Of a stretch of 64,000 nt of DNA, positions 1 through 11,800 are shown one piece after another. The notes below the pieces were generated by a model. That model was not told the DNA's origin. It did not search any database and saw only the letters and a program-made list of their open reading frames with translations. Position 1 is the stretch's first letter; every line of letters begins with the position of its first letter. The stretch comes from Rhizophlyctis rosea (lineage: Eukaryota; Chytridiomycota; Chytridiomycetes; Rhizophlyctidales; Rhizophlyctidaceae): NCBI GenBank assembly GCA_027596075.1, contig JADGJC010000013.1, positions 1 to 64,000 of the forward strand. The letters are read 5' to 3'. The translations under genes were made by a program, and so were the position numbers.

Positions 1-287
1 TGGTTGGTGTGTGGGGGGGGGGGGGGGGGGTTGTGGGTGGGGGGGGTTGTTTGGGGGTGTGGGGGATGGGGGAGGTGGGGCGAAGTGCTACAGGAGAGAA
101 GGGGGAGGGGAAGGACGAGGGGAGTGGTATTGAGATTGGGCATGGGATTGGTGGGAGGAGAGTGGACGGGGAGGGCAGTGAGAGTGCTGGAGTGGGATTG
201 GAGAGGGATACAGTTCGAGAGAGACCTCGACCTACGGCGCGACGATCGTGGGCTGCGGGAGAGACTGGTCGTAGTCGGTTTGGGTAG
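1..287 (+). CDS. Possible 3' end of a gene running in from the left (partial)
   Basis: A frame open from the window edge ends at a TAG at 285-287 and is followed by T-rich, UTR-like sequence. The last 65 or so codons give a basic, Gly/Arg/Glu-rich tail ending in RSRFG. A CTACAG near 92 could be a 3' splice site opening the last exon. The G homopolymer at the edge makes all frames open there, and a second frame is open to 510, so the call is weak. No family is recognised. Confidence 0.2.
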   Translation, partial: VGVWGGGGGVVGGGGCLGVWGMGEVGRSATGEKGEGKDEGSGIEIGHGIGGRRVDGEGSESAGVGLERDTVRERPRPTARRSWAAGETGRSRFG

Positions 288-1475
288 ATTTTCATACGGG
301 AGGATTTCCTGTAGGGGTAGGGGGTTAAGGTGGATGACGGTTCCTTTCCTCAATTCTAGAAATAGATTTGGTGTTCCCTTCCTTTTTTTCATTCCTTTGC
401 ATAGCATATATCATCATCCCAGCATGTCTATTATTTCCTTCCTTCATGGTTTATATCCGGAGGGTTGTGACATTTCCTTTTTGTTCCTTTTCCATATTCG
501 TTGTATGTAGTGTAGATGGGTCCTTTCCTAGCCCTACACCTTCGATTTGTCATTTTGTATATCAATCCATTTCATGGGCGTGGTCTTTTCTTGATGAGCA
601 GTACCGGTGTGGCATGTTCCTTTCTTCTGCGCTGCATTCTTTGTATCAATGTATGTTGGCCTTTGTTGGGGGGTTTTACTCGTGTTTCTTGATGATGGAC
701 CTGTGTATTATGGTGATTTCAAGTGAGTCGAGTGATTTCTGTCTTGGACCAATGAGGTGGGTTGAGCATGAAAAGTGGTTGCTGCGTTTTTGTTGTGTGA
801 ATTTTGGATGGAGGATAAGGAAAGGGAAAGATATGTGACACGCCAACAGCCTGCTCTTGGGCCGTCCCCCTCCTTGCCAGTCAAGGCCATTGATTTTGCG
901 TGGTAGCTGATACGTAGGGCCTAGACTCGGGAGACGGGAACAGCAGATCACGCAGCAATTAGGGGACGTTTTCTTCCTTGAGGACAACAAGCTGTTTATC
1001 ACCTGCCCGATCACGTGGCGCAGCGTGCCGCACTGGGAGTCGAGAGGCAGAGTGAGACATAGCAGCCAGGCACGCTCTTCGAGCCACCCCATCTGATTGT
1101 AGGTCTTGGATGGAGGAGGGATTTCAAGCATGAGAATGGGATAGAAACTCGTGCTCTCCCCTGCACCGCCGCCCCGACGGCTATGGTAAAACTTGACACA
1201 AATGACCGGCTCGAACTGCGCGCACCACCATACCCCATTCTTATCGTACCCATAATCTCAATCCAGAACCTTCCCGCTTGCGTTTTCACTTCCTTTTCTC
1301 GTCTTTTTTACTTACACCCCCCCGGCTACTATAGTAACTCTCAGCATGAAATTCCTCAACGCACACTGGACCTCCAGCATTGTTCGATAGCACTTCCCCA
1401 ACTCACAATCGACTTGTTCCTCACATCCAACATCTTCCAACAAGTACAACCATAAACACAACCACAACGAAAACA
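288..1475. other. Gene-poor interval left of the RING gene
   Basis: T-rich to about 840, then mixed composition. The open frames here (for example 676-1131 on the minus strand) resemble no known protein and lack splice-consistent extensions. The last 150 bases, with CT-rich stretches, probably hold the promoter of the RING gene. Nothing else is seen. Confidence 0.4.
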
Positions 1476-2369
1476 ATGGACGCAGAATCCGCAGACCCCA
1501 CCATCACCACCGCCCTCACCCTCACAACCCACGACCTCTGCGCCGTCTGCCTCAACGACCTCGACCCACAGGACGCCACGCACCCAGTCCTGCGCTTCCC
1601 GCACGGACACGCGCTGCATGTGGAGTGTTATAAGCAGTTGAGGGCGAGCGGGATCCATTTCTGTCCGTTGTGTCGGAGGAGGTTTCCGAGGAGGGGGAAG
1701 GAGGTTGGTAGGTGTTTTTCTTTCACCTTTGTGGGTTTTCGATCTATGGAGAGTGTGGAGGATTGGGTGATGAGGGAGTGACGTTTCTAAAATGGAGGCG
1801 TGTGCTGCAGAAAAGGGGTTGTATTGTCATGGAACACTTCTGATTGTTTACTTGAATGCAAACTTAGGCTTCACATCCCTCGACGCAATGTGGGCATCCC
1901 ACTTCCGAGGCGTCGCCAGCATGTCGGGATTCGAGTCTGGCATCGGGACGCATCCACGGTTGGGACGCTGGACGTTCTTCCCGGATGTTGCTGCTGCTCT
2001 TGCTGGTACGTGTACTCACCTCTGGCGTCTTGCTGAATGCTTGATGAACTGTGCATAAAAGTTGAACCATTCTTTTCACGCTCATAAACAGGGGCGGCAT
2101 GGGGCGCAAGTTGGGCCTTAGCAAGCGGGATGGCCGTGGCGCTCAAGCCTGTCGTGATAGTGACTGGAACGGGAGCGATGATGGCTGTTTCGGCTCCTGC
2201 TACGGCGTTGATTGTACCGATGGTACGGGTGTTTCTGCATTCAAGCTTGATCATGATGTCATTAGCCACTAACGAGTGACCATATGCTCTCCGCACATAG
2301 GTGACGGCTGCAGCAGTGGGTGCAGTGGCGATGGTTGCGATGCAGAGGTTGGCTAGATCTGGTGGTTGA
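1476..2369 (+). CDS. RING-type zinc finger protein with a hydrophobic C-terminus
   Basis: Exons 1476-1707, 1868-2005, 2092-2222 and 2301-2369, all in frame. The N-terminal third carries a RING-like finger: CAVC about residue 25, an HGH..H..C centre, then CPLC about residue 66, followed by a basic RRRFPRR stretch. RING fingers usually bind E2 enzymes and act as ubiquitin ligases. Here the third ligand position, normally Cys, is His, so zinc binding may be altered. The C-terminal third, built from exons 2-4, is Ala/Val/Met-rich and long enough for one or two membrane segments, which would make this a membrane-anchored E3. The start is the ATG right after an ACA-rich leader; an upstream in-frame non-ATG extension is not needed. 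The RING call is good; the membrane topology is inferred. Confidence 0.65.
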
Positions 2370-4440
2370 AACAGTTTCTGTGTGTATGTGTGAGAGGATC
2401 GTGGAAGGCTGTTTTGGAAGTTTGAGTTATAGTGTTTGAGTTGTTGTGTTTCATTCAGGCGGGGAGTGCGGCATCAAAGGTCACGGCCCGGTGGTTGTTA
2501 TATCTTGTCTGTTAGATCATCATGTTCCTTGGTGCAATACGAGAAGATCCTTCGTTTACAAGACGCTATGTTCCCTTGTTGCGGTGATGATTGAACGTAC
2601 ATGAACAAGTTTATCAAGGCATATTTACATAGGCTTCTTCTCCTCCATCCACTTTCTCTCCCTCGCTTCCTCAGAAAACATTGTCGACCACATGTAAGCC
2701 CCAATTCCCCCCAACGTTGAAATTATCGGAATCATCAGGATCATGAACACTCTCTCGGCTGCTCCATTGCACAAGACTCTTTGCGGTGGGCTCTTTGACG
2801 CATACTGCGAACAGTTCCGTCAGGATTCATACCATACATACTTCTTCTTCTCAGAAAACGGGAATGACGTAGCTTTTTACCCGTCGCCGGATTAAGGTGG
2901 CGGTGAGACATTCTGATCAGGACACTGGAATGGTGGCACGTTGTTGACCAGAGTGGCCCGGTGGTGTGGTGCGGGAACTGGCCGAGTCGGGAACAACGTA
3001 ATATGTACGGAGACGCAAGCGCAATTATGGGAAAAGAGCGGTGAGGATTTCATACTGATTGCGGAGGTTCTAGACACCCATCCTTTACACTGCCATCTGC
3101 TGGCTGAGTTGAATGTCACTGAACCGTCATCAACACCACGCATGCATACCAACGATGTTCCTTCCACTTCAGTTCTGCTATGCTTATCTTAACTTTTGTG
3201 AACTCTTGTCTGGTGCTCATTCACGATCACATATAACAAAAGCAGTTTTTTCGCATTTCTCGCATCATCAATCTCGTTGATTCAAACACTGTCTCGGACT
3301 TTGATTTTCTTTCCGACATTCTTCAAGATGTGAGTTTCTCAACCTTGATGTGAAGTTTGATTTGTATTACGAGGCAGCCCTTTGTAATCATTCATCCAAC
3401 TCATTACCCTCGTACATATAATATAGAGTTGATGAAGCCTTCGGCCCTCACACTTCGCTAGCATCCTATCCACCCTCCTCGCAGTCCAACTCTATCGTAG
3501 TTTCCCGACACCCGCCTCTACACTCATTATTCTGAACTACCTTTAACGTAAAGTATCGTCCTGTAACCATCATCTTCTCCACCGACGCGACCTCAACCCC
3601 GTGCAACCATCAGCTTCACCATCCCCCTCCTAGCCCCTTCCACCGTTGTACGCCATAACCTACCGACCAACACCTTTGCGCCCTTTGACTCGTCCCCGCA
3701 TCACCGACCTACACAATACCTACGTCGTCGATTCCAATACATCTACGGCAACTTCTTCGACATTCTGTACTTGATTACATTAGCTGGAATGGACGTTTCA
3801 TACGGGATGAGAATTTGAGGTACGTCTTTTACAGGGGGAAACTATTGTCAAATTTTCTTTGAGGGAGTCGCGGATAGTGAGGTTCGATGCGGGATGGAGT
3901 CTTGGCGATACCGCTCGGTAGGCGGAAGGGGTGGGTGATGTTTGGCGGTTAGTCATTGTCGAGTGTTGGCGAGAAGGTCGTTGAATTGTTGAGTGTGGAG
4001 GACGTTGTCATCTACGGGACGCTTATTAGACATCGTCGTGCGTGCTTCTTCTGCGTGCTTCTTCCTTCATATTAGGACATACATGTCATGGCGGGGATAC
4101 GACATCCCTTACTGCACAATCGTCGAAGACTAGACATTCGTCACCTACTGGATACGACACAACTCTTCCACCTAGTCTTGACGGTAAGACTGTGTATCAC
4201 ATGTGCCAATGCATCATCAGAAGACTGAGTCGGCTTGCTACGTCTCTTCTCTTCTCTACACATGGCACACGCGCGAGGATCTCATCGACAACCAACATCA
4301 CACAAACAAGCAAGTCATAATCATTGGAAAGACAGAACACATTTCAGACGCACACAAACTGATAAGTACCTCACGTCACACGCTTTCACTTCAATTACTT
4401 TTGTTATAAAAATATATTATGATATTTATTACACTCTAAA
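2370..4440. other. Gene-poor interval
   Basis: No gene with recognisable homology. On the minus strand, about 2750-2630, a short frame encodes a hydrophobic segment (start FMILMIPI) and a charged tail ending EEKKPM; it could be the last exon of a small membrane protein, but no upstream exon joins it cleanly. From 3400 to 3800 the sequence is C-rich and lacks long frames. Confidence 0.35.
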
Positions 4441-4689
4441 ACTACTATTTCCCTTCGCCGCTCCCCTAACCCAGGTTCCCTCAACACCCGTAAGGTCTTA
4501 CTCTTTTCTTTTCTTGGCACCGAAGGTTTGCTCTCCAAGACGCTTTTTTGAAGGGTGGGATGCGTCCGTTGTTGATGTCGAGGCGCTTGTTTGTTGTGGG
4601 TGGGATGCGCCTTGTCCTTCGATGCCGTGGGTGCCTTGTTGGGTGAGAAGAGTTCCTAAGCTAGGTTGCGCAGGTCGGGCTAATCTACT

Positions 4690-4788
4690 AGGTTCTTTTC
4701 GTTCTTTTTTTCTCTTGTTCTTTTTTCTTTTTTTTTCTTCTTCTTTTTTCTTTATTTTTTTCTTTTTCTGTTTCTTGTTGTTCTATCT
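4690..4788. repeat. Low-complexity T-rich (polypyrimidine) tract
   Basis: About 100 bases of nearly pure T with some C and scattered G or A on the + strand. On the minus strand it encodes an artificial-looking Lys/Glu-rich run. It could serve as a very long polypyrimidine tract or a transcription-related element, but nothing in the sequence proves a role. Confidence 0.6.
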
Positions 4789-5242
4789 ATGTCGACGACG
4801 TTCGATGCTCCCGCAGCGGAACCGATCAGCTTGAGCTGGGGGCCCCCGTTGAGCCACTGGACGACGACCTGGGAGGGGAAATCAACCCGCCAACTTACCA
4901 CCACTCACCCAGGGTACGGAACTACTTCAACGCAACACTACCTCAGGGGCGCCATCCGCCTTCACAGGGAGGACCACAAGGATCCAGCCCTCAGGGGACT
5001 CCGAGCCACAAGACCGACGTGAACAAGCATGCAAGCACACCCGCGCACGAAGGGCCCAATTGATCATCTACCGCGACCCCCTCCCCGCCCCCGAAGGAAC
5101 GGTTTGGGAATCTCCACGAAGTCCCTTCCCCGAAGCCATACCCACCCCGCAGCCACGGACCGCAATCTCCCCTTCGCAGACCTTCCACCCAGTCCAGATG
5201 CTTCAGTTCCAAGTACCATGCTCAGCAATCCTATTGGCTCGT

Positions 5243-5278
5243 AAATTCCACTCAAAATTCCACTCGTAATTCCACTCG
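5243..5278 (+). repeat. Short tandem repeat, about 3 copies of AATTCCACTC
   Basis: Three head-to-tail copies of AATTCCACTC with 1-2 base spacers, the unit being 12-13 bases. It lies within the unresolved GC-rich region. On the minus strand the copies would read as a repeated EWN tripeptide pattern. Confidence 0.6.
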
Positions 5279-6524
5279 TGCTCCTCGTGATATCTAGCTG
5301 TAAGGCAAAAGAAGTCGTGTGGGACGAAACGGAGGTAAGTGTTCGAATGCATGGTACTCACCGCTACACCTCGGGTGACTGGCGCCGGGATGTTCCACCC
5401 TCTTCTTGGGAGGCGCCAGTTGGTGTAGCTCTGAAGATACCGGAACCCCGAGCCTGGAAGCCCGAGGTTCCTTTCTTGTCGTAGGGCGATCGATCGAAGG
5501 AGGGGTCTTGAGATCCCGGCATCCACCTCGCAAGGCTTCTGAACCGTTCTTGAAAGGATCGGAAAGGGGAAGTCGAATCGCCGCCAGTCCCACCACTCGA
5601 CCCATCGAACCTAGTCCCACCAACAACACCCGCGATGCAACCAAAAAGGTTGACCAGCCCACTTGAATATCGCGTCTTGCATCCCGTTGGGGAGAGTTCG
5701 AAATGGAGCTTGTCCTCCCGTTGGGGAGTCGGTATTCGTATCGAATCGTGGAGCTCTTCTTACTTCTTTCGTCTTCTTCTTCTTCTTCGTAACTTCCCCA
5801 TCAAATGCCAATAGGATGCTTCGTCGCACAGTCCAAGGTTCCTCCACACCAGTCCCGAGCTTCCAGCCCACTCCGGTTCAACCACGACCCATGACCACAA
5901 AGCAAGCACAACCCCGGTTCCGTTCGTCCGTGGGGAAAGAATGATCCGCAGGGGGAAAGTGAAGGCGTCCGTAGAACCAACCGGCCGAGAGAGGAGCGAT
6001 AAGAAGACGAGCGATACCAGCCTGCCCGTGAAGCCGAGAAGTGAAACCGCGAGGGTCGTCTGTTGGTGGTAAGGGAGGAGGGGAGTTAGTGTGGGCTTTC
6101 GGTGTGATGTAGTAATCACGAAAATAGGAACTCGCATTCGCACGAAGACGTACCTCTTGCTGACTAGAACCTTGCCGGAGCCAAAGTGAACTGTGTGACT
6201 GCCGCGCCGGCCCCGCCCTTGCACCCGTTGTTTGGAGGGGGTGTGTTGTTTTGGGGGGAGGAAGGGGACTTGTAGCGCCGGAGCCCGTAGTCGACGTCGT
6301 CGGCTCGCCTTTGTTTAGGGGGAGGGAGTTGTTGCTTGTTGCGAAAGGAGGTGGGAGATTTCGCTGTTGACCCCCCCACCCGTTGTTTTGGGTGGGTGCT
6401 TGGTTTGGAAAGGGGGGTGTTGTTGTTGCCTCGCAGGTAGGATGGGATTGCGGGAGGATTCTTGTTCACGGACGACGTGGAGCCGTCGTGTGGGAGGTGG
6501 GGGAGACCGGACGTTGTTGGTTGT

Positions 6525-6620
6525 GTGAGTTGTCCGTCTCTGATAGTTGTAGGAGGTGGGAGTTGTCCGTCCTTGACAGTTGTGGGTGGCGGGAGTCGTA
6601 CAACCCTGAGGGTTGTTGCG
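6525..6620 (+). repeat. Imperfect tandem repeat, about 33-base unit
   Basis: Two to three diverged copies share the core GAGTTGTCCGTC followed by a GA-rich half and a GTTGT-(A/G)GG(A/T)GG-type segment. On the minus strand one frame reads as repeated DGQL-PPPTT units, the 33-base spacing keeping it in register. That is compatible with a repeat-bearing protein, but no gene model is secure here. Confidence 0.5.
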
Positions 6621-7699
6621 GCCGTAATAGAGCTTTGTTGTTGCGATGCGAATATCCTGGCTGTGTGGAGAGATGGGAATGAGAGACTGTTCGATGTTTC
6701 TAACAATAAGAGAAATGCAGATGTTCGCTGAACGTACCCATTGGCCAGAACACCTTCGCCATCGCAATGCCGCCGGGAAGTGTTGGTAGTGTTTGAAGTT
6801 GTTGCTGGCTGAAGCCAGCCCAACCCTCCCCACCAGCCGAACCAAGGGAAACGCCAGAGACGTTACAGCAATGGTCGGCGGGTGGGAAAGGTATGGGTAG
6901 ACCCATACCAATTGCCACGTCGTAGTCGTTGTCGTAGTCGTAGATAGCAGCGACCGTGCCAGTTCGCCGTAAAGCCTCCGCACAAAGAGAAGGTATGCCT
7001 CTCCATTGAACCGACACTACCCGGGTCACCTCCCGCAATCCGCACAGAGCTCACTATTCAAGCTGGTTCAAGCCCAGTACCTTCCCCCGAAGGGAAAGGC
7101 AGAGTGAGTATAACTGCGATGCGTTCGGCCTCAAGGGCCTAGGGCTCAGGGTAGTGTCGAATGGAGTGTCTTGAAAGGGCTGTTCTCTCCTCGTGGGGAG
7201 GGTCTTGGGAGGAGGGATGTCGCCGCCGAAATGCCGAGAGACCGTTCGGGTAGAACTGATAGGTGGAAGAAGCGCGTCGCCAGGGTCCTAAGAGCGTTGG
7301 TGTGACCGACCGATAGGCAGTACTGGCGTTTGTGTAACCGACCGTGACACCGAACTGCTGCGTACCTGCCAACGAAACACGAGAAACAGGAGGAAGCGAT
7401 GCGCTTCCTTCGCTGTTTGCTCTTGTTTCGTTGCACAGGTAGGTAGTAGTTGCAGTGACGGTGGTTACCGGCAGTCCTGACTAGGTCTTGAAGTGTTGCT
7501 GTTGTTGGTCTTGCTTCGCCGTGGTTCGTCGCCGTTCGCCGTGAAGAGATGCCGGTGAGAGATGCAGAGTCGTGAGAGAATTCGAAGAGAGGAATGGTAG
7601 AAGAATCTGAGATTTGGCGAACGAGAATGCTGAGGGGCTAGAAGGGGACCCCTCCATATTTAACAGATTTCAAGCAGACGGGGGGATTTGGGGGGGATT

Positions 7700-7778
7700 T
7701 GGGCGTGAAACGGGGGGATTGGGCGTGAATTCCATACAGACATAGCCATCCTGGGCGTGAAAATCTTTGCTGGGCGTG
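7700..7778 (-). promoter_or_regulatory. Four-copy CACGCCCA array, putative promoter element
   Basis: The octamer TGGGCGTG (CACGCCCA on the minus strand) occurs at 7700-7707, 7720-7727, 7752-7759 and 7771-7778, always in the same orientation. A TATA-like TTAAATA follows about 40 bases further on the minus strand (7664-7658). The layout resembles an upstream activating array for leftward transcription into the unresolved region. GC-box/C2H2-type binding is an inference from the motif only. Confidence 0.5.
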
Positions 7779-8894
7779 CAATAAAAGGGTGTGTAGTATT
7801 TACGAATGTTTTGCTAGTTTTTCATTAACAGTTACGTATGTGTAGGAGCCCGTTGATGTCAAACTCGTAATGATACCGGTAGGGTCGGGCAATCTCCTAG
7901 GGCCCTACTAAGCCACAGTATAACCGTTTTGGAAAGATTGGGTGTACTGCGCCTTTAGCCACTTGAGGGACAGTCATTATATCCTAATTCGGACATAGGA
8001 TATTGGTGGCAATGAGCGTTCGGACATGCAAAATGGGGTGCACGCCACGCGAGACACTCTTTCGGAGGTTTATCAGTCGGGTTTCTTGGTTCCATGATCC
8101 AAATGAAATCGACGGACCCAAACGTTCCATCATCGAAAACCTCGGATACACGGAATACAACTCGGTGACGCTGTGTGGGAGACATTGCACAATCAACTAT
8201 CAAATCCTACAGGGAACAACTGTACAGTGGTTTTGTCCTACAGGATCGGAATTTTGCAAGTTGATATAGTTTCCTTTTCGGGCAGGACCCCATATTCGGA
8301 AAATTGTCATACGCTGCATTACCTTTGTTCTACAGTGTCATTTCGCTAATAGGGTGTTATGACATGTTATGCCATATGCCTGAGGGCACTGTTCGAGCAT
8401 TAGCGAACCTTGAAGGTGGTGCTTTGACATTGCCACCAAAGGATGTGGCGCTCGCCAAATTGCACGGCGTTTAGGACATTTTGCTGTGGGATTCGGAAAA
8501 CGGACTGAGAGCTTAGGGGAGGTCTTAGCGGAATGTGGGTTTCATGACTTTTTGACATTAAACCAATTTTTGAGTAGAAATTTGACAGGAGTGTTATCAT
8601 ATGAGAGAAAAAATACATGTATTTTATTTCGGTTGAAAATGCCTCTGGAACAAGTCGCCAAAAACAGTGTTTTGCTACACAAACCGACCACGAGCTATTT
8701 TTACACTCCTTTAACATTTTCATTTGGGCCAAATCGTTATGTACAATACTCCAAGGACTACCTTACAAATTCTAACACCCACGCAATCCTCCATCGGGGT
8801 GCCATGATTGAAACATAATACAAGAAAAATCGCGACTAACAATGTCACACCAGAACGCCAGATGCAAGAGGACCTGGCAAACATCCATCATCTC
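7779..8894. other. Interval with short unassigned open frames
   Basis: Plus-strand frames at 8003-8269 (88 codons) and 8486-8818 (110 codons, ATG start) encode Cys/Phe-rich peptides with no family I recognise. A third short open frame lies between them (about 8380-8475). They might be exons of one unknown gene or remnants of one; I could not join them with convincing splice sites. Otherwise nothing is seen. Confidence 0.3.
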
Positions 8895-11800
8895 CTACCC
8901 ATCAACCTCCATCCCACCCGCACCCGCATCCTTCTTCCAAAGCATATCCATAGCCTTATCCGGATTCGGAATCAAATGATGCAATATATCGCCAGCAAGT
9001 GCTACATCACCAAGGAAAGAAAGATTCGGGTCAAAATCGACATCACATTGGGATGCAAACGAACAAAAACCAACGCCAAAAAGCTTACCAGCAACATCAC
9101 TCAACCCCCCAACATCCCCGCCATCCTCCTCCTCCTCCCCACCAACCTCCTTCCACTCCGCAAACCCATTCCTCGTCAACCGCGCCAAAACCGCCACCAA
9201 AATCTGTTTAGGAACGTACATCCCTTCCAACGCCTGTGCGGCTGGTCCCCGCGCGTGCATGATGTGGAGGATTTTGACGGTGGTGCGGACGTGGGGAGCT
9301 CTAGGGTGAATTTTGATTGCTTAGCATAAGAAGAAGGCATGAACGCAAGTAGTGTTCTTTCTAACCTGTCGACCTTCTTATCGCTAAACACGGCGGTGTA
9401 CTCGGTATGAAGGAAAGAAATGAGTTTGTTGAATACCTGGGCGTGTTAGATCGAGATGTGATTTGTCAGTTCACACAATGCGGAATCGTCAAACCCTACA
9501 CGCACAACATCGCAACTCCATATAGTATGTCGCTCTTGCCATACTTACCGGCCTTTCACAAAACTGCGGCAAAATTTCCGCATACCGCCCCGCAAGGAAG
9601 GACAACAGCCGGATCAGAAACGACGTCAAATTTGGACTCTACATATATCCCACGCCAAGCATCAGTAACGCTGGCTGTTGATAGCCATTCGTCATGCAAT
9701 GTACTTGATGTCTAACCTTCTCAGGATGACTAGCATCAGGCAACAACCTGAAGAACCTCTCCACCGTCGTTCGTTTATTCTCTTCCCGCTCGCGTTCATG
9801 TTCCATGAACAAGGCGGCAAAAAACTCAGGATCTGAACATACGCGGGGTGAACGAAGACATGTCAGATCGAGAGTATTACAGGGCAGGCACAATGACGAA
9901 GGGAAGGTAACAAACATATCTACCAGCAATCAAATCCTGCACACACAAAACCGTATGCACAACCGTCTCAATCGGTTGCCGTTGATCCATCAAATGACCA
10001 AGTACTTCTCGGTCAATAACGACATCCAGCCTATATCACAACACAAACACGTTACTCGCATCGACAACTTCCCTCGAAAGGGGTGACGGAAAGTATTTCT
10101 CTGTTCTCACCTTTTCAAAACTCCCAACTCACAATCAGCAGCAAGACACCGCACAATAACAAACACCGACTCCAATATTGACTCCTGATCCTGCGGCCGC
10201 ACGTCCCATTTCTCGAGTTGGAATTTGGAGGCGATGAGCCGCATGAGGGGGCGGAGGTGGTTTAGGAGGCGGTGGGTGGTGGTATTTGGTGACTCTATGG
10301 GGGAGTAGAGCATATTCAAGGTAAGAATGTTTCGAAGGGAACAGTAATGGATGGGTGTGCGCGGGAAGAGTGAGTCGTTTCATCGTTCTTACCTTTCATA
10401 ATGGCATTCCGACACCCCTTATTGACCATTACTGCCGAGCTCAAGATGCGCAAGATACTTGGAAGAGGAGATGTCTGACACAATGAAACAAAGCGGCCCG
10501 CGTCAAAGCAACGCAGTATGCCCAACAAAAGGCAGCAAAAGGTCCATACATAATGATGCCTCGTACAACAATGTAGCAGCCCCTCCAAGTCCGGCATAAT
10601 AATCTCCAACTCCAACATTGGGTTGATCGTGATTTGTTGTAGATGCGTCATGAGTCTTGCTGTGGTTTTCGTGTACTCGAGGATAGCGGGGCCTTTCAAA
10701 GAACCTGCAGAGCCGTTGATGAGCAATCGCTACTTTTGGTTCCCGATGACCATCCGCGGCCTTGCCTTTTACGGCAGACGTATCCGGTAAAGACATCTGC
10801 AAAGCATCCAATATTGCTTTCGGGGAGGACGCGGTTTCAAGTGACCGTGCTGCGGAGGTGTGGAATGTTTCTGCTAGGAGTGTTCGTAGGAACTGATTCA
10901 CTAGTCAGCAAGCGTTCACAAGGAACTGGATCCTTTTCTGTGTTTGATGATTACTTACAACAATGTTCGTTTGCAACGGTGGAAGTTCCGTTACCACTTT
11001 CGTGGGCTCCGTCATTGTCTCTGCATCGACTCCAATCGCTTTTGGGGGAGCGCGACGCGGAGGAGACTTTGTTGTAGAGGACAAGGACTGTGCAAGTACC
11101 TCTTTTAAGGTATATCTCCGGTCAGGGCTTCCTATATTGGGGAATGTTCAGGCAACTGGATAGCAGACCCGATGTTCACGCGATCTACCTTGATCTCCTG
11201 CCGGCATTTTCCCCTTGGCTGTTGACGTCGCAACTGCTGGAGCTGGTCGTTGCGAAAATGTTTGCGATAATGGCACATGAGTCATCTCCATTTGAGACAG
11301 CTCGTTGTTCTGATTGTAGAGTTGTTACTCGATGTCGACTTATATGTAACAATACACGAATCAATCGTACCTTGAACATCAATTCTGTCTCCAACCGCTC
11401 TATTTGCGTTCGATTTTGCTTCTTCAAAGCGACTTTCTCTTGCTCTAACCGAGAGGCTTGTTCAATTTTCTCCTGTTCAAGCTATGTGACCATGAAATTT
11501 TGATTTTGCCGTAAGTCCAATGAGGGGTCGAGGGAGCAGTCAAAGCAACTGCACCTTTTGCATTCGCTTCCGTATGAACGAAATCTCCCCATCTTTTCTG
11601 ATCTTTTCGTCATTCAGACTCTTATTATTCGTCTGCAGCTCATTATATAGGTTCCGCAACTACGGTATTGGGATCAGCATGAGATGTCCGCAACGCCGTT
11701 ATGCCATTCTGCGCAACCTTTGTCAGTTCAGCTTGAGCAGCGTCCAACTGTAATTTCAAATGATTATTCTCTTCTATTTATTGATGAAGTATCAGATACA

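Larger units (their letters stand above)
4441..7690. other. GC-rich region with overlapping open frames on both strands; gene content unresolved
   Basis: Several frames on each strand are open for 60-220 codons, and many translate to plausible Pro/Gln/Ser/Thr-rich protein. On the minus strand a promoter-like array (7700-7778) and a TATA-like TTAAATA near 7660 point leftwards. Minus-strand segments with good splice borders include 7293 to about 7097, about 7038 to 6733 (donor GTACGT) and about 6700 to 6154 (donor GTACGT), but they are interrupted by in-frame TGA or TAG codons. A 100-base T-rich tract lies at 4690-4788. No domain is recognised. It may be a decayed gene or element, an intron-rich orphan gene, or simply GC-rich DNA with few stop codons. 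Confidence 0.4.

Noticed and set aside
1..60. Possible telomere at the window start
   Set aside because: The G/T-rich sequence lacks any regular repeat unit such as TTAGGG or a variant.
4498..4785. Minus-strand frame with a Lys/Glu-rich start and a tail ending FGAKKRKE, looking like a C-terminus
   Set aside because: The Lys/Glu run is just the translation of the T-rich tract, other frames here are equally open, and no upstream exon joins convincingly.
7055..7110. tRNA-like T-arm (GCTGG-TTCAAGC-CCAGT) with a B-box-like GGTTCAAGCCC
   Set aside because: No matching A box, anticodon arm or acceptor stem can be formed at the right distances.
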